From the NCBI GenBank assembly GCA_017469685.1, contig JAFUFW010000018.1:20443-84442 (forward strand): a stretch of 64,000 nucleotides of DNA, given 5' to 3'. Numbering within the stretch: the first letter of the stretch is position 1; each line of letters starts with the position of its first letter. This document shows, piece after piece, positions 9,008-17,520 of this stretch. The DNA comes from Bacteroidaceae bacterium (GTDB lineage Bacteria > Bacteroidota > Bacteroidia > Bacteroidales > Bacteroidaceae). The translations under genes were made by a program, and so were the position numbers. The notes beneath the pieces were generated by a model. The model was not told the DNA's origin and ran no database searches. It saw nothing but the letters and a program-made list of their open reading frames with translations.

Positions 9008-11200
9008 CTACTTCGCTGTGATAGTCTTTATGGCTGTGGAACTACCGACGGTGGAGCTGCCGACGTAGAGGCCATGCCATACGGTAGCGGCATCAGTGGG
9101 CGCCGTGGTGGCGTATTTCACTGCGTAAGTCGAGCCCTTGACCATGCCTTTGGCTGTGAACAGCGCGAGAGAGCTATTGCACGAGGCTTCGAAGCTGTAT
9201 GTTATCAGGTTTGAGCTGCCGTTGGCATCGGTGAGCGTGTAGTAGCGGTTGGGCTGATAGCTTACGGTGGAGGTGTAGAAAGCGTAGCCTTGTGCGGCAC
9301 CCGAGATAGTGTTGCTCGACGAGCCTCCGCCCTGCGCTCCGCCAGCACTGATGCCCACGCCCGTGCCTGTGATCTGGATGTAGGAGTTGTTGTCGCAATC
9401 GAAACCTTCTTCTGGTGCGCCACGAGTGGTGTAAGCAAAACAGATGCCGTTGCCAATAGTTATGGCGCCTGCGGAGCCGAGGTTGCTGTCGACGGCGTCG
9501 TTGCCGTTGGAGTAGCACACCGTGATGCCGCCGTCGAAGATAATCTTGGCGGCAGAGTTAATGCAGTCGTCGTAGCACTTGAAATAGTGTTTGCCGCCTT
9601 TGATGGTTATGTTTGACTTCGACTCCATGCCCTCGGCACCGCTCTTCGTGGTGGTCACCTCGGTGGTGCCGCCGTAGACGTTGATAGCGCAGATGGCACG
9701 TATGGCCTTAGCCTCGGAGGTGCTGTATGTGGAACCCGTGGTGTTGACGGTGATGGCAGGCCCACTGCCATCGCTTAGGCCTTGGGTGTAGTTGCCCTTT
9801 ATGTTGGTCCAGGTAGAGCCTCTTCCCATGCCTCCAGGACCTCCGCCGCCAGGTCCCGGCCGTCCGCCGCCCCATGGATTGCTGCCACCGCCGCTCGACG
9901 ACTTCTCGCCATAGCCTGCACGAATGCCCGTGCCGCCAGCGCCACTCATATTAATAGTGATAGTGCCTGCATTGAGTGCCATGTTCAGGGCTTTCATGCC
10001 TTTGGCACACTTGACGTCGGAAGACACTGTTGTGCCGCCAGCGCTGTTGGTGATGTTGAGTTCGCCGCCGTTGGTCTCTATATCCCAGGCTGCGACGCCA
10101 CGCCCTGCCGTGCCGCTCACGGTGGCCTTGATGAAGCCTCCGTTGATGATTACTTTCCCTCCTTTGAGGGTTGTGGAATATGAGGGGTCAGAGGAGTCGC
10201 TGGTATCAACCGAGCCACTGGCTGAGAGAGTCAGTGTGCCGCCGCTGATGATGAGTGTCGAATCCGCCTTGATGCACTTGCCTCCAGCGGCTGTAGTGGT
10301 GATGTCGAGCGTTCCGCCCTCGATGTAGATATTTCCCGAGTCCTCACCGTCGTGGCCGGCAAGTATGCCTGTGTTCTCGGTGCCGTCGAGGTCGCACTGC
10401 AAGCCGTCATCGCCAACGCCACTGATCGTCAGGGTGCCACTCTTCATGAGGAAGTACTCGTCGCACGAGATGCCGTCCTTCACAGCCGAGGCGACATTGA
10501 TGGTGGCATTCTTCAGCGTCATGTATTCGGCGCTCTTGATGGCATGGGCGTACTTGCCGTGGGCGGTGAGCGTGCCCTGCCCCTTGAGCTCGAGGTGGCC
10601 CTTGCAGTAGAGGGCAGCTTTCTGGGCGAGGTCAGAGGAAGGCGAAGAGCAGTCTGTCAGGGCGTTCGTGGTGCCGCTCTTCACGCTGAGGTCTATGCGC
10701 TTGCCGTTCATGATACAGACGGCTGCGCCAGAGTAGACCGGCGTGGCGTTGGTGAGCGTAAGGCCACGAAGCTCAACAGTAGCCTTGTAGGAGCCCGCCA
10801 TATAGAACTCGCCGTCGGACGAAGAGCCTGAGAGGCTATAAGTTATCTCGTCGGCAACGTCGGTGCTCTGAGCCACTTTGACGTGGGCACCTGCTATCGT
10901 AGCGTCGACCAGGTGGGCGATGTCGCCTGCAACGTAGACTTTGGCGGATGCGCCATCGTAGACGACGCTGACGGTCGTCGAGTCGACTTCTGTGGCATCA
11001 ACGTACATGCGTGTAATATCGCTGATGGCAAAGGTCTTCTGTTCTATAGTGAGGCTGGTGCCTGAGGTATAAGGCATGATGCCTGCGTCAGCGGCTGGGA
11101 ACTGGTAGGTTACGTCGCCCGTGACGACGTTCAAGGTCTGAGCCACAGCCGCACTCAGCGTTGCACTCAGAAGTGCTATTGAGAGGATGAGCTTTTTCAT
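9008..11200 (-). CDS. Carbohydrate-binding beta-helix protein, Cthe_2159/DUF4353 family
   Basis: A 730-residue secreted protein. Start ATG 11200 is preferred over a TTG two codons upstream because it gives a standard signal peptide (KKLILSIALLSATLSAAVA) and lies 2 bp after the preceding stop. The body is a run of short beta-solenoid turns with G-(G/D)-xIxIxGG patterns and a Gly/Pro-rich loop (SSSGGGSNPWGGGRPGPGGG) near the middle. Founding members of this family bind acidic sugars and cellulose, which fits the pectin enzymes around it. It forms a two-gene unit with the Ig-like protein upstream. A terminator hairpin follows. Confidence 0.8.
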   Translation of the reverse strand: MKKLILSIALLSATLSAAVAQTLNVVTGDVTYQFPAADAGIMPYTSGTSLTIEQKTFAISDITRMYVDATEVDSTTVSVVYDGASAKVYVAGDIAHLVDATIAGAHVKVAQSTDVADEITYSLSGSSSDGEFYMAGSYKATVELRGLTLTNATPVYSGAAVCIMNGKRIDLSVKSGTTNALTDCSSPSSDLAQKAALYCKGHLELKGQGTLTAHGKYAHAIKSAEYMTLKNATINVASAVKDGISCDEYFLMKSGTLTISGVGDDGLQCDLDGTENTGILAGHDGEDSGNIYIEGGTLDITTTAAGGKCIKADSTLIISGGTLTLSASGSVDTSDSSDPSYSTTLKGGKVIINGGFIKATVSGTAGRGVAAWDIETNGGELNITNSAGGTTVSSDVKCAKGMKALNMALNAGTITINMSGAGGTGIRAGYGEKSSSGGGSNPWGGGRPGPGGGGPGGMGRGSTWTNIKGNYTQGLSDGSGPAITVNTTGSTYSTSEAKAIRAICAINVYGGTTEVTTTKSGAEGMESKSNITIKGGKHYFKCYDDCINSAAKIIFDGGITVCYSNGNDAVDSNLGSAGAITIGNGICFAYTTRGAPEEGFDCDNNSYIQITGTGVGISAGGAQGGGSSSNTISGAAQGYAFYTSTVSYQPNRYYTLTDANGSSNLITYSFEASCNSSLALFTAKGMVKGSTYAVKYATTAPTDAATVWHGLYVGSSTVGSSTAIKTITAK

Positions 11201-11202
11201 GG

Positions 11203-11895
11203 TCAACGGATATTCATCTTAAAGTTCTTACTTCCGTTACTGACTACGTAAAGGCCTTTAGCAAGGAGGCCACGTGCCTGAGCTGCGGTGTCAAAAGTTC
11301 CGACAAAGATGCCAGCAATGGTGTAGACCCTCACGGATTGTGAAGCTGCAAGCTGGCGCACAGCGTCCTCTTCAGGTGCGCTCACGACGATAGTGTATGA
11401 TGCCGAGCCGGCCTCATACTCGTCGTTGCCGGCAAAGGTGGCGGTGATAGTGGCTGCGCCCTCTCCTACGAGCGTCACGCGGCCGTCTGCGTCGACCGTG
11501 GCAACGCTATCGTCGCTGCTCGCCCAGCTGAGGGCGAGGTTGTTGGGGTTAGCAATCTCCGGCCCGGCAAATTCCTGGCCGAGTGTGGCCGTGAACTCAC
11601 CATCATCGGCAAACGCGAGTCCGCTCTCGGCCTTGATGGGATCTACGGGGGTTGCCTCGCCAGTAGAGGAGAACGCCATAGAGGCAAGGTCTGTGAGTGC
11701 GAGCGTCGTTGTGCCGTCTGCATTAGAGGCTATGAGCCGGCCTCCGGAGAAGGTTATCTCAAGATTTGCCACGCTGAGCATCGTCTGCACGCCGTCGGCA
11801 GCAGTGAAGGTCAGGTAGGGGTAGGCATAATCCTGAGCCACAGCGCTGAGCGATGCGAGCACTGACAACAATAAAGAATACGACAATCTTTTCAT
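11203..11895 (-). CDS. Secreted Ig-like (Big_2) protein with a T9SS-type C-terminal tail
   Basis: A 230-residue protein: signal peptide MKRLSYSLLLSVLASLSAVAQ, an N-terminal segment often seen in Bacteroidota surface proteins, a bacterial Ig-like domain (about 110-185, with SWASSDDSVATVDADGRVTL), and a C-terminal VYTIAGIFVGTF...GLYVVSNGSKNFKMNIR tail of the kind that routes cargo to the type IX secretion system. It lies directly upstream of the Cthe_2159-like gene with 2 bp between stop and start, so the two are probably translated together. A near-consensus promoter (TTACTTTG, 11924-11931) lies upstream. Probably a surface adhesin or glycan-binding partner; the function is not established. 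Confidence 0.75.
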   Translation of the reverse strand: MKRLSYSLLLSVLASLSAVAQDYAYPYLTFTAADGVQTMLSVANLEITFSGGRLIASNADGTTTLALTDLASMAFSSTGEATPVDPIKAESGLAFADDGEFTATLGQEFAGPEIANPNNLALSWASSDDSVATVDADGRVTLVGEGAATITATFAGNDEYEAGSASYTIVVSAPEEDAVRQLAASQSVRVYTIAGIFVGTFDTAAQARGLLAKGLYVVSNGSKNFKMNIR

Positions 11896-11923
11896 TTCTG
11901 TTGCTTTAGTTACAATTTGACTG

Positions 11924-11931
11924 CAAAGTAA
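11924..11931 (-). promoter_or_regulatory. Near-consensus -7 promoter box
   Basis: TTACTTTG on the minus strand differs by one base from TAnnTTTG. It would drive the Ig-like/Cthe_2159 pair with a leader of about 20-25 nt. Confidence 0.4.
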
Positions 11932-12070
11932 CTAAATATATTTCAAACAGCAGCTTGATTAACAAAGATTAATACAAACTGACACAAAAACATCAACCGA
12001 CTTCAGCTGAATTATTATAGCTTAGGCGGTGGATTTACGTATTATTTTGGAAGCAGCCTCAGAGGGGTCA

Positions 12071-12190
12071 AAAAAAAGGGCCAAGGGTTTTGCCCGAAAC
12101 CCTTAAGGGTTTTGGCCAAAAGGCTTAAGGGTTATCGCCAGAACCCTTAAGGGTTCCTGACGGAAGGCTTAAGGGTTCTGGCTGTAGGTG
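12071..12190. repeat. Palindromic array with exact 22-bp period (array 1)
   Basis: CTTAAGGGTT recurs at 12102, 12124, 12146 and 12168, with a degenerate copy (GCCAAGGGTT) at 12080: an exact 22-bp period. Two units contain the full AACCCTTAAGGGTT palindrome and the 12-nt spacers are GC-rich (ggcc, gcca, gacg, ggct). Read in the sense of the GH27 gene (minus strand) the array starts 12 bp after its stop and ends in CCCTTGGCCC followed by T7. Two similar arrays occur near 27.2 and 64.0 kb. About 140 bp between it and 11931 hold nothing recognisable. Confidence 0.85.
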
Positions 12191-12201
12191 TTGGGCAGTG
12201 A

Positions 12202-13770
12202 TTATTTCAGCGTCATGCAGTCGATGTCGGGCATCCAGCCGTTGGCATTGTAGAGGCGAACGGTGTTGGAGCCTTTCTGCAGGTAGACGGTAGCTGTGAT
12301 GCGGCCGGGCAGGCTCCAGTTGCGCGAGTGTGTGGCGAGCGTAGTAATGTGCTTGCCGTTGATCTCGAGTTCCATGTCGCGGTCCTCGCCGCTGTAGTAG
12401 ACGAAGGTCATCTTGCGATAGCCAGCTTTCTCCACATAGACGTCCTTCCAGACGATGTCGTTGTCGGCGCTCTGGCCAAGGAAGCCTGCGACATAGCCTC
12501 CCATAGCGTCTTCCTTAGCACGGTAGATGGCGGTTTTCATTGCCACGTTGTTGCGCAGTTCCTGGTACTTCTGCATATAGGCAGTCTCGGCCTCATACAC
12601 CTTACGGTCGATGCGCTTCTTTGTCTTGGCCGTGAAGATCTGAGTGCCATGAGCGGGCACGATGGCATTGAATTCGCCCGAGATGGCGGGATAGTCGAGA
12701 TGGTCGAAACAGTCGTGGCAGACGACGGGGTCGGCCATGTCAAGGACATCCCACGTGAAGCTTACCTGCTGCTCTTCGTCGCTCGGGTTGTAGATGGCAA
12801 AGGCGCGCTCCGGGCCGTGCAGCTTCTTGATATCTTTCACCAAGAGGTAGCACTCGCCGAGCTTTGCGGCTACGTAGGCCTGCAGGTGGAGCGGGTCTTG
12901 GTTCAAGGCGATGAGATCCTTGTTGCACATGAGCTTCAGGGCTGCGGGCTTGATGTTGGCCATGTCGCAACCGATGAGCAGAGGCGACGACATGATGCAC
13001 CACATGCCGAAGTGTGTGCGGTCCTCGATTTCTGACATCGAACGGCCCACCTCAAGCATGTCCATGTCGTTGTAGTGACCGTCGTGGCAGTAGGCACTCA
13101 GGTAGAGGTTCTCGGCCAGGATGCCCTTGACGCTCCTCCAGGCATCATAGATGTCGCCCGTCGTGCGCCACGAGTCGGCAACATCGGCGCTCCATGTGCC
13201 GGGGTAAGCCCAGCGGCACATATTATAGACGATGCCCTTTTTCTTGACGCTCTTTATGGCGTTGCTGATCTTTGTGTACTGATCGCGCTCGTCAAGCCCC
13301 ATGTGGTTGCCGCCGCAGTAGTCCACCTTGATGAAGTCGAAGTCCCAATCATCGAAGTAGAGCTGGCAGTCCTGCACTTCGTGGCCTGCAAAACCTACGC
13401 CTAAGCCCCAGGCATGGCGGTTGCCGCTGCCACATGTGTTGTCGCCGGCGTCGCTGTAGATACCGGCCTTGAGGCCGAGGCTGTGGATATAATCTACCAG
13501 CGAGCGCATGCCCGAGGGGAAGAGTTTCGTGTTCAGGCGCAGGTTGCCGTCCTCGCCGCGGCCATCCCAATAGCCGTCGTCGATGTTGATAAACTGGTAG
13601 CCGGCTTCCTGGAGGCCGCTCTTGTGCATGGCATCAGCCTGCTGGCGGATGAGCTGCTCATTGATGTTCAGGGCAAAGGTGTTCCACGACGACCAGCCCA
13701 TCGTGGGCGTACGCTGGGCCATGGCAACCGTAGCCACAGCCAGCAGCAGAAGGAGAAAGTTTTTACGCAT
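12202..13770 (-). CDS. Secreted GH27 alpha-galactosidase
   Basis: A 522-residue protein with a signal peptide (residues 1-19), a GH27 barrel opening TPTMGWSSWNTF, and a C-terminal segment (about 385-522) resembling a CBM35/CBM6 beta-sandwich. The nucleophile is Asp150 in FIKVDYCGG and the acid/base is Asp206 in WRTTGDI. The family releases terminal alpha-1,3/1,4/1,6-galactose from galactomannan, raffinose-type sugars or pectin side chains. It has no co-directional neighbour within 300 bp. A weak promoter, TATCTTTA at 13806-13813 (minus strand), lies upstream. Downstream is the first 22-bp palindromic array, which probably shapes its mRNA 3' end. Confidence 0.93.
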   Translation of the reverse strand: MRKNFLLLLLAVATVAMAQRTPTMGWSSWNTFALNINEQLIRQQADAMHKSGLQEAGYQFINIDDGYWDGRGEDGNLRLNTKLFPSGMRSLVDYIHSLGLKAGIYSDAGDNTCGSGNRHAWGLGVGFAGHEVQDCQLYFDDWDFDFIKVDYCGGNHMGLDERDQYTKISNAIKSVKKKGIVYNMCRWAYPGTWSADVADSWRTTGDIYDAWRSVKGILAENLYLSAYCHDGHYNDMDMLEVGRSMSEIEDRTHFGMWCIMSSPLLIGCDMANIKPAALKLMCNKDLIALNQDPLHLQAYVAAKLGECYLLVKDIKKLHGPERAFAIYNPSDEEQQVSFTWDVLDMADPVVCHDCFDHLDYPAISGEFNAIVPAHGTQIFTAKTKKRIDRKVYEAETAYMQKYQELRNNVAMKTAIYRAKEDAMGGYVAGFLGQSADNDIVWKDVYVEKAGYRKMTFVYYSGEDRDMELEINGKHITTLATHSRNWSLPGRITATVYLQKGSNTVRLYNANGWMPDIDCMTLK

Positions 13771-13939
13771 AGTAGTTAGTGGTTTATTGGGTTTGCTTTG
13801 CGGTGTAAAGATAGTAAAAGATTAGATATTAGGAACTAAAGATTAAAGAAATTACCACTCAGAATTGATTTTTCTGATTATTTGCAGCACAAAAGAACAA
13901 AAACCACGACCTCGAATCCGAATCTCTAATCTTTTTAGC

Positions 13940-13947
13940 TAACTTTG
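13940..13947 (+). promoter_or_regulatory. Bacteroidota -7 promoter box for purN
   Basis: TAACTTTG followed by CC, a full match to TAnnTTTG. Its position rules out starts upstream of about 13953 and supports ATG 13972. Confidence 0.65.
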
Positions 13948-13971
13948 CCACGCAAACAAATCTGCAAGGTC

Positions 13972-14535
13972 ATGAATATAGCCATATTTGCGTCGGGAAG
14001 CGGCAGCAACTGCGAGAACATCATCCGCTATTTCCGCACATCGGAGCGCATCCACGTGGTGCTCGTAGTGAGCAATCGCCCTGACGCCTACGCACTTGAG
14101 CGGGCCAGACGCCTGGGAGTGCCGACGGCCGTTGTGCCGAAGGGTGAGCTCAACACCCCAGAAGGCATAATGCCGCTGCTTAAGAAGCACGACACAGACT
14201 GCATCGTGCTTGCAGGATTCCTGCCGATGATTCCGGACTTCCTCATCGATGCCTATCCACAGAAAATAGTCAACATACACCCTGCACTGCTTCCTCGCTA
14301 CGGAGGAAAGGGCATGTGGGGCCACCACGTGCACGAGGCTGTCAAGGCGGCTGGCGACACAGAGACGGGCATCAGCATCCACTACGTCACGCCCGTGTGC
14401 GACAGCGGCGAGATGATTGCGCAGTTCAGCACACCCATCAGCCCCGACGACACGCCCGAGACGATTGCCATGAAAGTGCATGAGCTGGAGATGGCCCACT
14501 TCCCGCAAGTGCTCGAACAGCTGTGGAGCGACTAA
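13972..14535 (+). CDS. purN: Phosphoribosylglycinamide formyltransferase (GART)
   Basis: The 187-residue enzyme transfers a formyl group from 10-formyltetrahydrofolate to GAR in step 3 of purine synthesis. The phosphate-binding loop GSGSN is at residues 9-13 and the catalytic Asn101/His103 (IVNIHPALLPRY) and Asp144 (PVCDSGE) are all present. ATG 13972 is chosen because the promoter box ends at 13947 and an AAGGT ribosome-binding sequence precedes it; a longer in-frame extension would start inside the promoter. The stop overlaps the 3' end of the converging metallophosphoesterase gene by 4 bp. The PurF-like gene and purB elsewhere in the window belong to the same pathway but are not in an operon with it. 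Confidence 0.95.
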   Translation: MNIAIFASGSGSNCENIIRYFRTSERIHVVLVVSNRPDAYALERARRLGVPTAVVPKGELNTPEGIMPLLKKHDTDCIVLAGFLPMIPDFLIDAYPQKIVNIHPALLPRYGGKGMWGHHVHEAVKAAGDTETGISIHYVTPVCDSGEMIAQFSTPISPDDTPETIAMKVHELEMAHFPQVLEQLWSD

Positions 14536-15632
14536 GGCGTGCGCGTAAGTTCGGCTACGACGTACTCCGACTGGGTGCCGATGCGGAAGCGGCCGCCCCA
14601 GATGCCTAAGCCTGAAGAGACGTAGTAGCGAGTAGAACCACGCTGGTAGCTGCCCCAAGAGCACTCGAACAGGCGGTCCGTGACCCACGAGACGGGCCAT
14701 ACCTGCCCACGATGGGTGTGACCGCTGAACTGAAAATCTATGCCACAGCGCTCAGCCTCATCAAGGTTGTATGGTTCATGGTTAAGTACAATTGTGTAGG
14801 TAGAATCCTCTATTCCTTCAATAAGCTCTCTTAATCTCTTACGTCCGTGGTTGCCGTGGTCGTCACGCCCTATGATGGCCACCGAAGGAGCTACGTACGC
14901 CACGCTGTCAACAAGCAGGCGGATGCCGGCATCGGCAAGGAACTGCATGGCCTGCGGCTTGTTGCTGTAGTACTCGTGGTTGCCAAGGCAGGCATAGACA
15001 GGAGCTTTCAGCCTCCTGAACTCCTGGGCCATATCCTCCTCAATGAGAGGCCGCACGCTGATGTCGATAATGTCGCCGGCAATAAGAATGAAGTCGGGGG
15101 ACTCTGCATTCATCATGTCAACCCAGCGGGCAAGCTCACGCCGCGGGTTGTGGTAGCCAAGGTGCAGGTCGCTGGCCATAAGAATCTTGTAGTCGCGACC
15201 TATGGGTTTCTCGGTCGGCAATGTCGCGCGCACGCGTACCTTATTATAATAATGCGCCTTGCCGTATGCCAGCAAGCCAGCCAACGCCACAAAGATTACC
15301 GCCGCAGAAATCCAGTTGGCCACAAGCCACGACCGAGGTATCACGTGAAGCAGGCGGCCCAAATCGAGCACAACAAACAGCATCACAGCATACAGGATGA
15401 CGATGAGCGACGACGTACCTATGACGTAAAGCACACGAGCCGCTGGCAAAGGAAGGCGGTCGAGCATACTTGTGAAATCAAGGAAAATGGACAGGAAGCA
15501 CAGTGTGAAGAGGGCTATGACTACCACCTTCCAGCCTGAGGCCAGAGGAAGAAGAATCCACAGGTGCCAGCCAAGGTAAGCGATGGCCGCCACGGGAAGC
15601 AGCACGAAGAGTACGAACCAAAAAATATTCAT
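14532..15632 (-). CDS. Membrane-anchored calcineurin-like metallophosphoesterase
   Basis: A 366-residue protein with about four hydrophobic helices in residues 1-145, then a cytoplasmic or periplasmic phosphoesterase domain. All metal-site motifs are present: ASDLHLG, AGDIID, GNHEYY, LNHEP and SGHTHRGQ. This arrangement matches the YaeI/YkuE-like branch of the calcineurin superfamily; the substrate is unknown. A TAACTTTG promoter lies upstream (15681-15688). The last 4 bp are shared with the end of purN on the opposite strand and no terminator is visible between the two, so convergent transcription may interfere. Confidence 0.88.
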   Translation of the reverse strand: MNIFWFVLFVLLPVAAIAYLGWHLWILLPLASGWKVVVIALFTLCFLSIFLDFTSMLDRLPLPAARVLYVIGTSSLIVILYAVMLFVVLDLGRLLHVIPRSWLVANWISAAVIFVALAGLLAYGKAHYYNKVRVRATLPTEKPIGRDYKILMASDLHLGYHNPRRELARWVDMMNAESPDFILIAGDIIDISVRPLIEEDMAQEFRRLKAPVYACLGNHEYYSNKPQAMQFLADAGIRLLVDSVAYVAPSVAIIGRDDHGNHGRKRLRELIEGIEDSTYTIVLNHEPYNLDEAERCGIDFQFSGHTHRGQVWPVSWVTDRLFECSWGSYQRGSTRYYVSSGLGIWGGRFRIGTQSEYVVAELTRTP

Positions 15633-15680
15633 TGTTGCGGTTAATTGTTAATTCTGTTTTTTGCCGTTCGTTTTTCTTCA

Positions 15681-15688
15681 CAAAGTTA
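15681..15688 (-). promoter_or_regulatory. Bacteroidota -7 promoter box for the metallophosphoesterase
   Basis: TAACTTTG followed by TG on the minus strand, full consensus, about 49 bp before the start codon. Confidence 0.55.
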
Positions 15689-15782
15689 TAGCTTTCCGGA
15701 AAAAGCTGAGAGTGGCAAGCTATAACTTTAATATTTTTTGTAACTTAGCGGCGCAAAACTACAATTGTTAACGCAACATCGA

Positions 15783-16829
15783 ATGAAAATAGTCGCTGCC
15801 ATTGACTCCCTGAAAGGCTGCCTGACGTCGGCCGAGGCCAATCGCGCTGCAAGATGCGGCGTGCTCGAAGTATTGCCAGAGGCTGAGGTCGTTGAGTTCA
15901 CCGTCAGCGACGGCGGCGAAGGTTGGCTATCCGCAGTCAGGAGGAAAGGCGACGAAGATGTTGCCATAACCGTCGACGACCCGCTCCGCCGCCCTGTCTG
16001 TGCCCGCTATCTCGTTCGCGGGCATACGGCCATCATCGAAGTGGCGGAAGCCTGCGGGCTCAGTATCCTGTCCACCTCAGAGCGGAATCCGCTCGTCGCC
16101 AGCAGTTTCGGTGTAGGGCAGATCATCACCGACGCTCTCAGCAGAGGCTGCACAAACCTCATCATAGGTCTCGGAGGCTCTGCCACAAGCGATGCCGGAA
16201 GAGGGATGATGGAAGCGCTCAAAGGCCAGCAAGTCCCTGCAGACATAAGCGTCACCATAGCCACTGATGTCGACAATCCTCTGTATGGCCCTCACGGTGC
16301 TGCTGCCGTTTTTGCACCTCAGAAAGGAGCTACGGACGAGATGATTGAAGAGCTGGACAGGCAAGCACGACTCTTTGCCCGCAAAGCCGCGCAGCAGTCG
16401 GGCTTTGACCGCTCCTGGGAGCCCGGGGCAGGAGCGGCGGGCGGCCTCGGCTACGCTTTCATGCAGTTCTTCAACGCCACGCGCCGACCTGGCATTGACC
16501 TCTTGATCGACAGTGCAGGCTTCGACAGCATCATTGCCGACGCCGAGATCATCATCACCGGCGAAGGGCATGCCGACCGCCAGACGCTGATGGGAAAAGC
16601 GCCCATGGGAATCCTGCGCCGAGCGCAATCTCGGCACATCCCCACCATACTGATTGCCGGGCGCATAGATGGCCGCCAAGCACTCCTCGAAGCTGGCTTT
16701 GCCGATGCAATCTGCATAAACAAAAAAAGCCTCCCCATCGGGGAAGCCATAAAGCGCGATATTGCCATAAAAAACATCAAAACAGCTGTTTCAGCAGCAA
16801 TCTCATCACTTAACTTCCGTAACAAATAA
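15783..16829 (+). CDS. Glycerate kinase (type II GarK/GlxK family)
   Basis: A 348-residue enzyme that phosphorylates D-glycerate to a phosphoglycerate. The N terminus MKIVAAIDSLKGCLTS and the blocks SDGGEGW, GLGGSATSDAGRGM, GAGAAGGLGYAF and ITGEGHADRQTLMGKAP are characteristic of this family. ATG 15783 is chosen over an ATG six codons upstream because the family begins at MKIV. A one-mismatch promoter box TAACTTAG (15741-15748) would give a leader of about 30 nt. The gene is divergent from the metallophosphoesterase. About 65 bp of featureless sequence separate its stop from the convergent MGMT-type gene. Confidence 0.92.
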   Translation: MKIVAAIDSLKGCLTSAEANRAARCGVLEVLPEAEVVEFTVSDGGEGWLSAVRRKGDEDVAITVDDPLRRPVCARYLVRGHTAIIEVAEACGLSILSTSERNPLVASSFGVGQIITDALSRGCTNLIIGLGGSATSDAGRGMMEALKGQQVPADISVTIATDVDNPLYGPHGAAAVFAPQKGATDEMIEELDRQARLFARKAAQQSGFDRSWEPGAGAAGGLGYAFMQFFNATRRPGIDLLIDSAGFDSIIADAEIIITGEGHADRQTLMGKAPMGILRRAQSRHIPTILIAGRIDGRQALLEAGFADAICINKKSLPIGEAIKRDIAIKNIKTAVSAAISSLNFRNK

Positions 16830-16894
16830 ACCTAACTTCCGAAACTGATTCACCCTTCATCCGGATCCACTTCGCTCTGCTACAGCATAGAGTC

Positions 16895-17200
16895 CTAAGG
16901 TTCCCATGTGAATCTCTGCATATCAACGCAACCATTCCCCTTCAACCGCACGCCCTCTGACATAAGCAGTATAGCCTGTTCGTGCCAGCCAGGCACCGTC
17001 CGCCCGACGCTGTTCACAACCCTATGGCAAGGCAAGCCCAGCTCCAGCGGAGCTTCCTTCATTGCCCGACCTACAGCCCTCGAGTGGTTGGGCCAACCCG
17101 CCAGTTCGGCCACACGACCGTACGACATAACACGACCAGCGGGAATCTGCCGCACGATATCATAGACCTCAGCAAGAAAAGCATCGTGGTCAAAAGTCAT
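16895..17200 (-). CDS. MGMT-family DNA alkyltransferase domain protein
   Basis: A 101-residue protein consisting only of the C-terminal DNA-binding/active-site domain of O6-alkylguanine-DNA alkyltransferase. It opens with the helix-turn-helix segment IPAGRVMSYGRVAELAGW. The active-site motif is LPCHRVV with Cys58, so unlike alkyltransferase-like (ATL) proteins, which carry Trp there, it could accept an alkyl group. The N-terminal domain of Ada/Ogt enzymes is missing, as in other short MGMT-family proteins. A full-consensus promoter lies 43 bp upstream. It is divergently transcribed from the candidate 6S RNA. Confidence 0.85.
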   Translation of the reverse strand: MTFDHDAFLAEVYDIVRQIPAGRVMSYGRVAELAGWPNHSRAVGRAMKEAPLELGLPCHRVVNSVGRTVPGWHEQAILLMSEGVRLKGNGCVDMQRFTWEP

Positions 17201-17242
17201 ATTCGCTCTTTAGACTAAGTTTATCACACCTCATATTTTCAA

Positions 17243-17250
17243 CAAAGATA
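17243..17250 (-). promoter_or_regulatory. Bacteroidota -7 promoter box for the MGMT-type gene
   Basis: TATCTTTG on the minus strand, full consensus, about 43 bp before the start. Confidence 0.55.
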
Positions 17251-17323
17251 GTGATTTTATGCAAAATACATTCTGCTGCTGCACTTTTTAATGTATTTCT
17301 TTTTGTCTTTTACCGTTTTTCAA

Positions 17324-17331
17324 TACCTTTG
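17324..17331 (+). promoter_or_regulatory. Bacteroidota -7 promoter box for the structured RNA
   Basis: TACCTTTG, full consensus, with TTTTG about 18-19 bp upstream (17301-17305) as the -33 element. The predicted first nucleotides (17336-17339) coincide with the 5' strand of the RNA closing stem. Confidence 0.7.
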
Positions 17332-17335
17332 CCAC

Positions 17336-17520
17336 GTGCTTCAGTGAGGCACACCCTTTTTATTTGCTCAAATCTCTGACACGAACTGCGACCTCGAACA
17401 AGAGTTTTTTGCGAGCAAAGATGTTACCCATGGGGCATGCACTTTCGTGCAGGCTTCTCCGTAGGGTAATATAGGATGTCGCAGGCCTGTGTCAGAGTAT
17501 GGCTGAGGTCTGCACTTTTT
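17336..17520 (+). ncRNA. ssrS: Structured RNA of about 185 nt, candidate 6S RNA (Bacteroidales type)
   Basis: The 5' end at the promoter start and the 3' end before a T-rich tract (17516-17527) are joined by a closing stem: GTGC+TTCAG (17336-17344) with CTGAG (17503-17507) and GCAC (17512-17515). Next inward are TCTGACAC (17375-17382) with GTGTCAGA (17489-17496), then, after an asymmetric loop, TGCGAC (17387-17392) with GTCGCA (17478-17483). The centre holds a CTCG/CGAG arm and a long apical hairpin (ACCC, ATGGGG, TGCAC pairing with GTGCA, CTCCGT, GGGT). A rod-like RNA of this length with an internal bubble, its own promoter and a terminal T-tract matches 6S RNA, which sequesters RNA polymerase. 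It lacks the RNase P, SRP and tmRNA hallmark sequences. The identity as 6S is inference. Confidence 0.6.

Noticed and set aside
12071-12190. CRISPR array
   Set aside because: Units are 22 bp in total with 8-12 nt spacers, far too short for CRISPR spacers, and no cas genes are present.
16895-17200. Alkyltransferase-like (ATL) protein
   Set aside because: ATL proteins have Trp in place of the active-site Cys; here LPCHRV retains Cys58.
17336-17520. tmRNA, SRP RNA or RNase P RNA
   Set aside because: No tag frame or tRNA-like CCA end, no GGAAGGAAGCAGCC-type SRP loop, and no GAGGAAAGUCCGGGC-type RNase P core.
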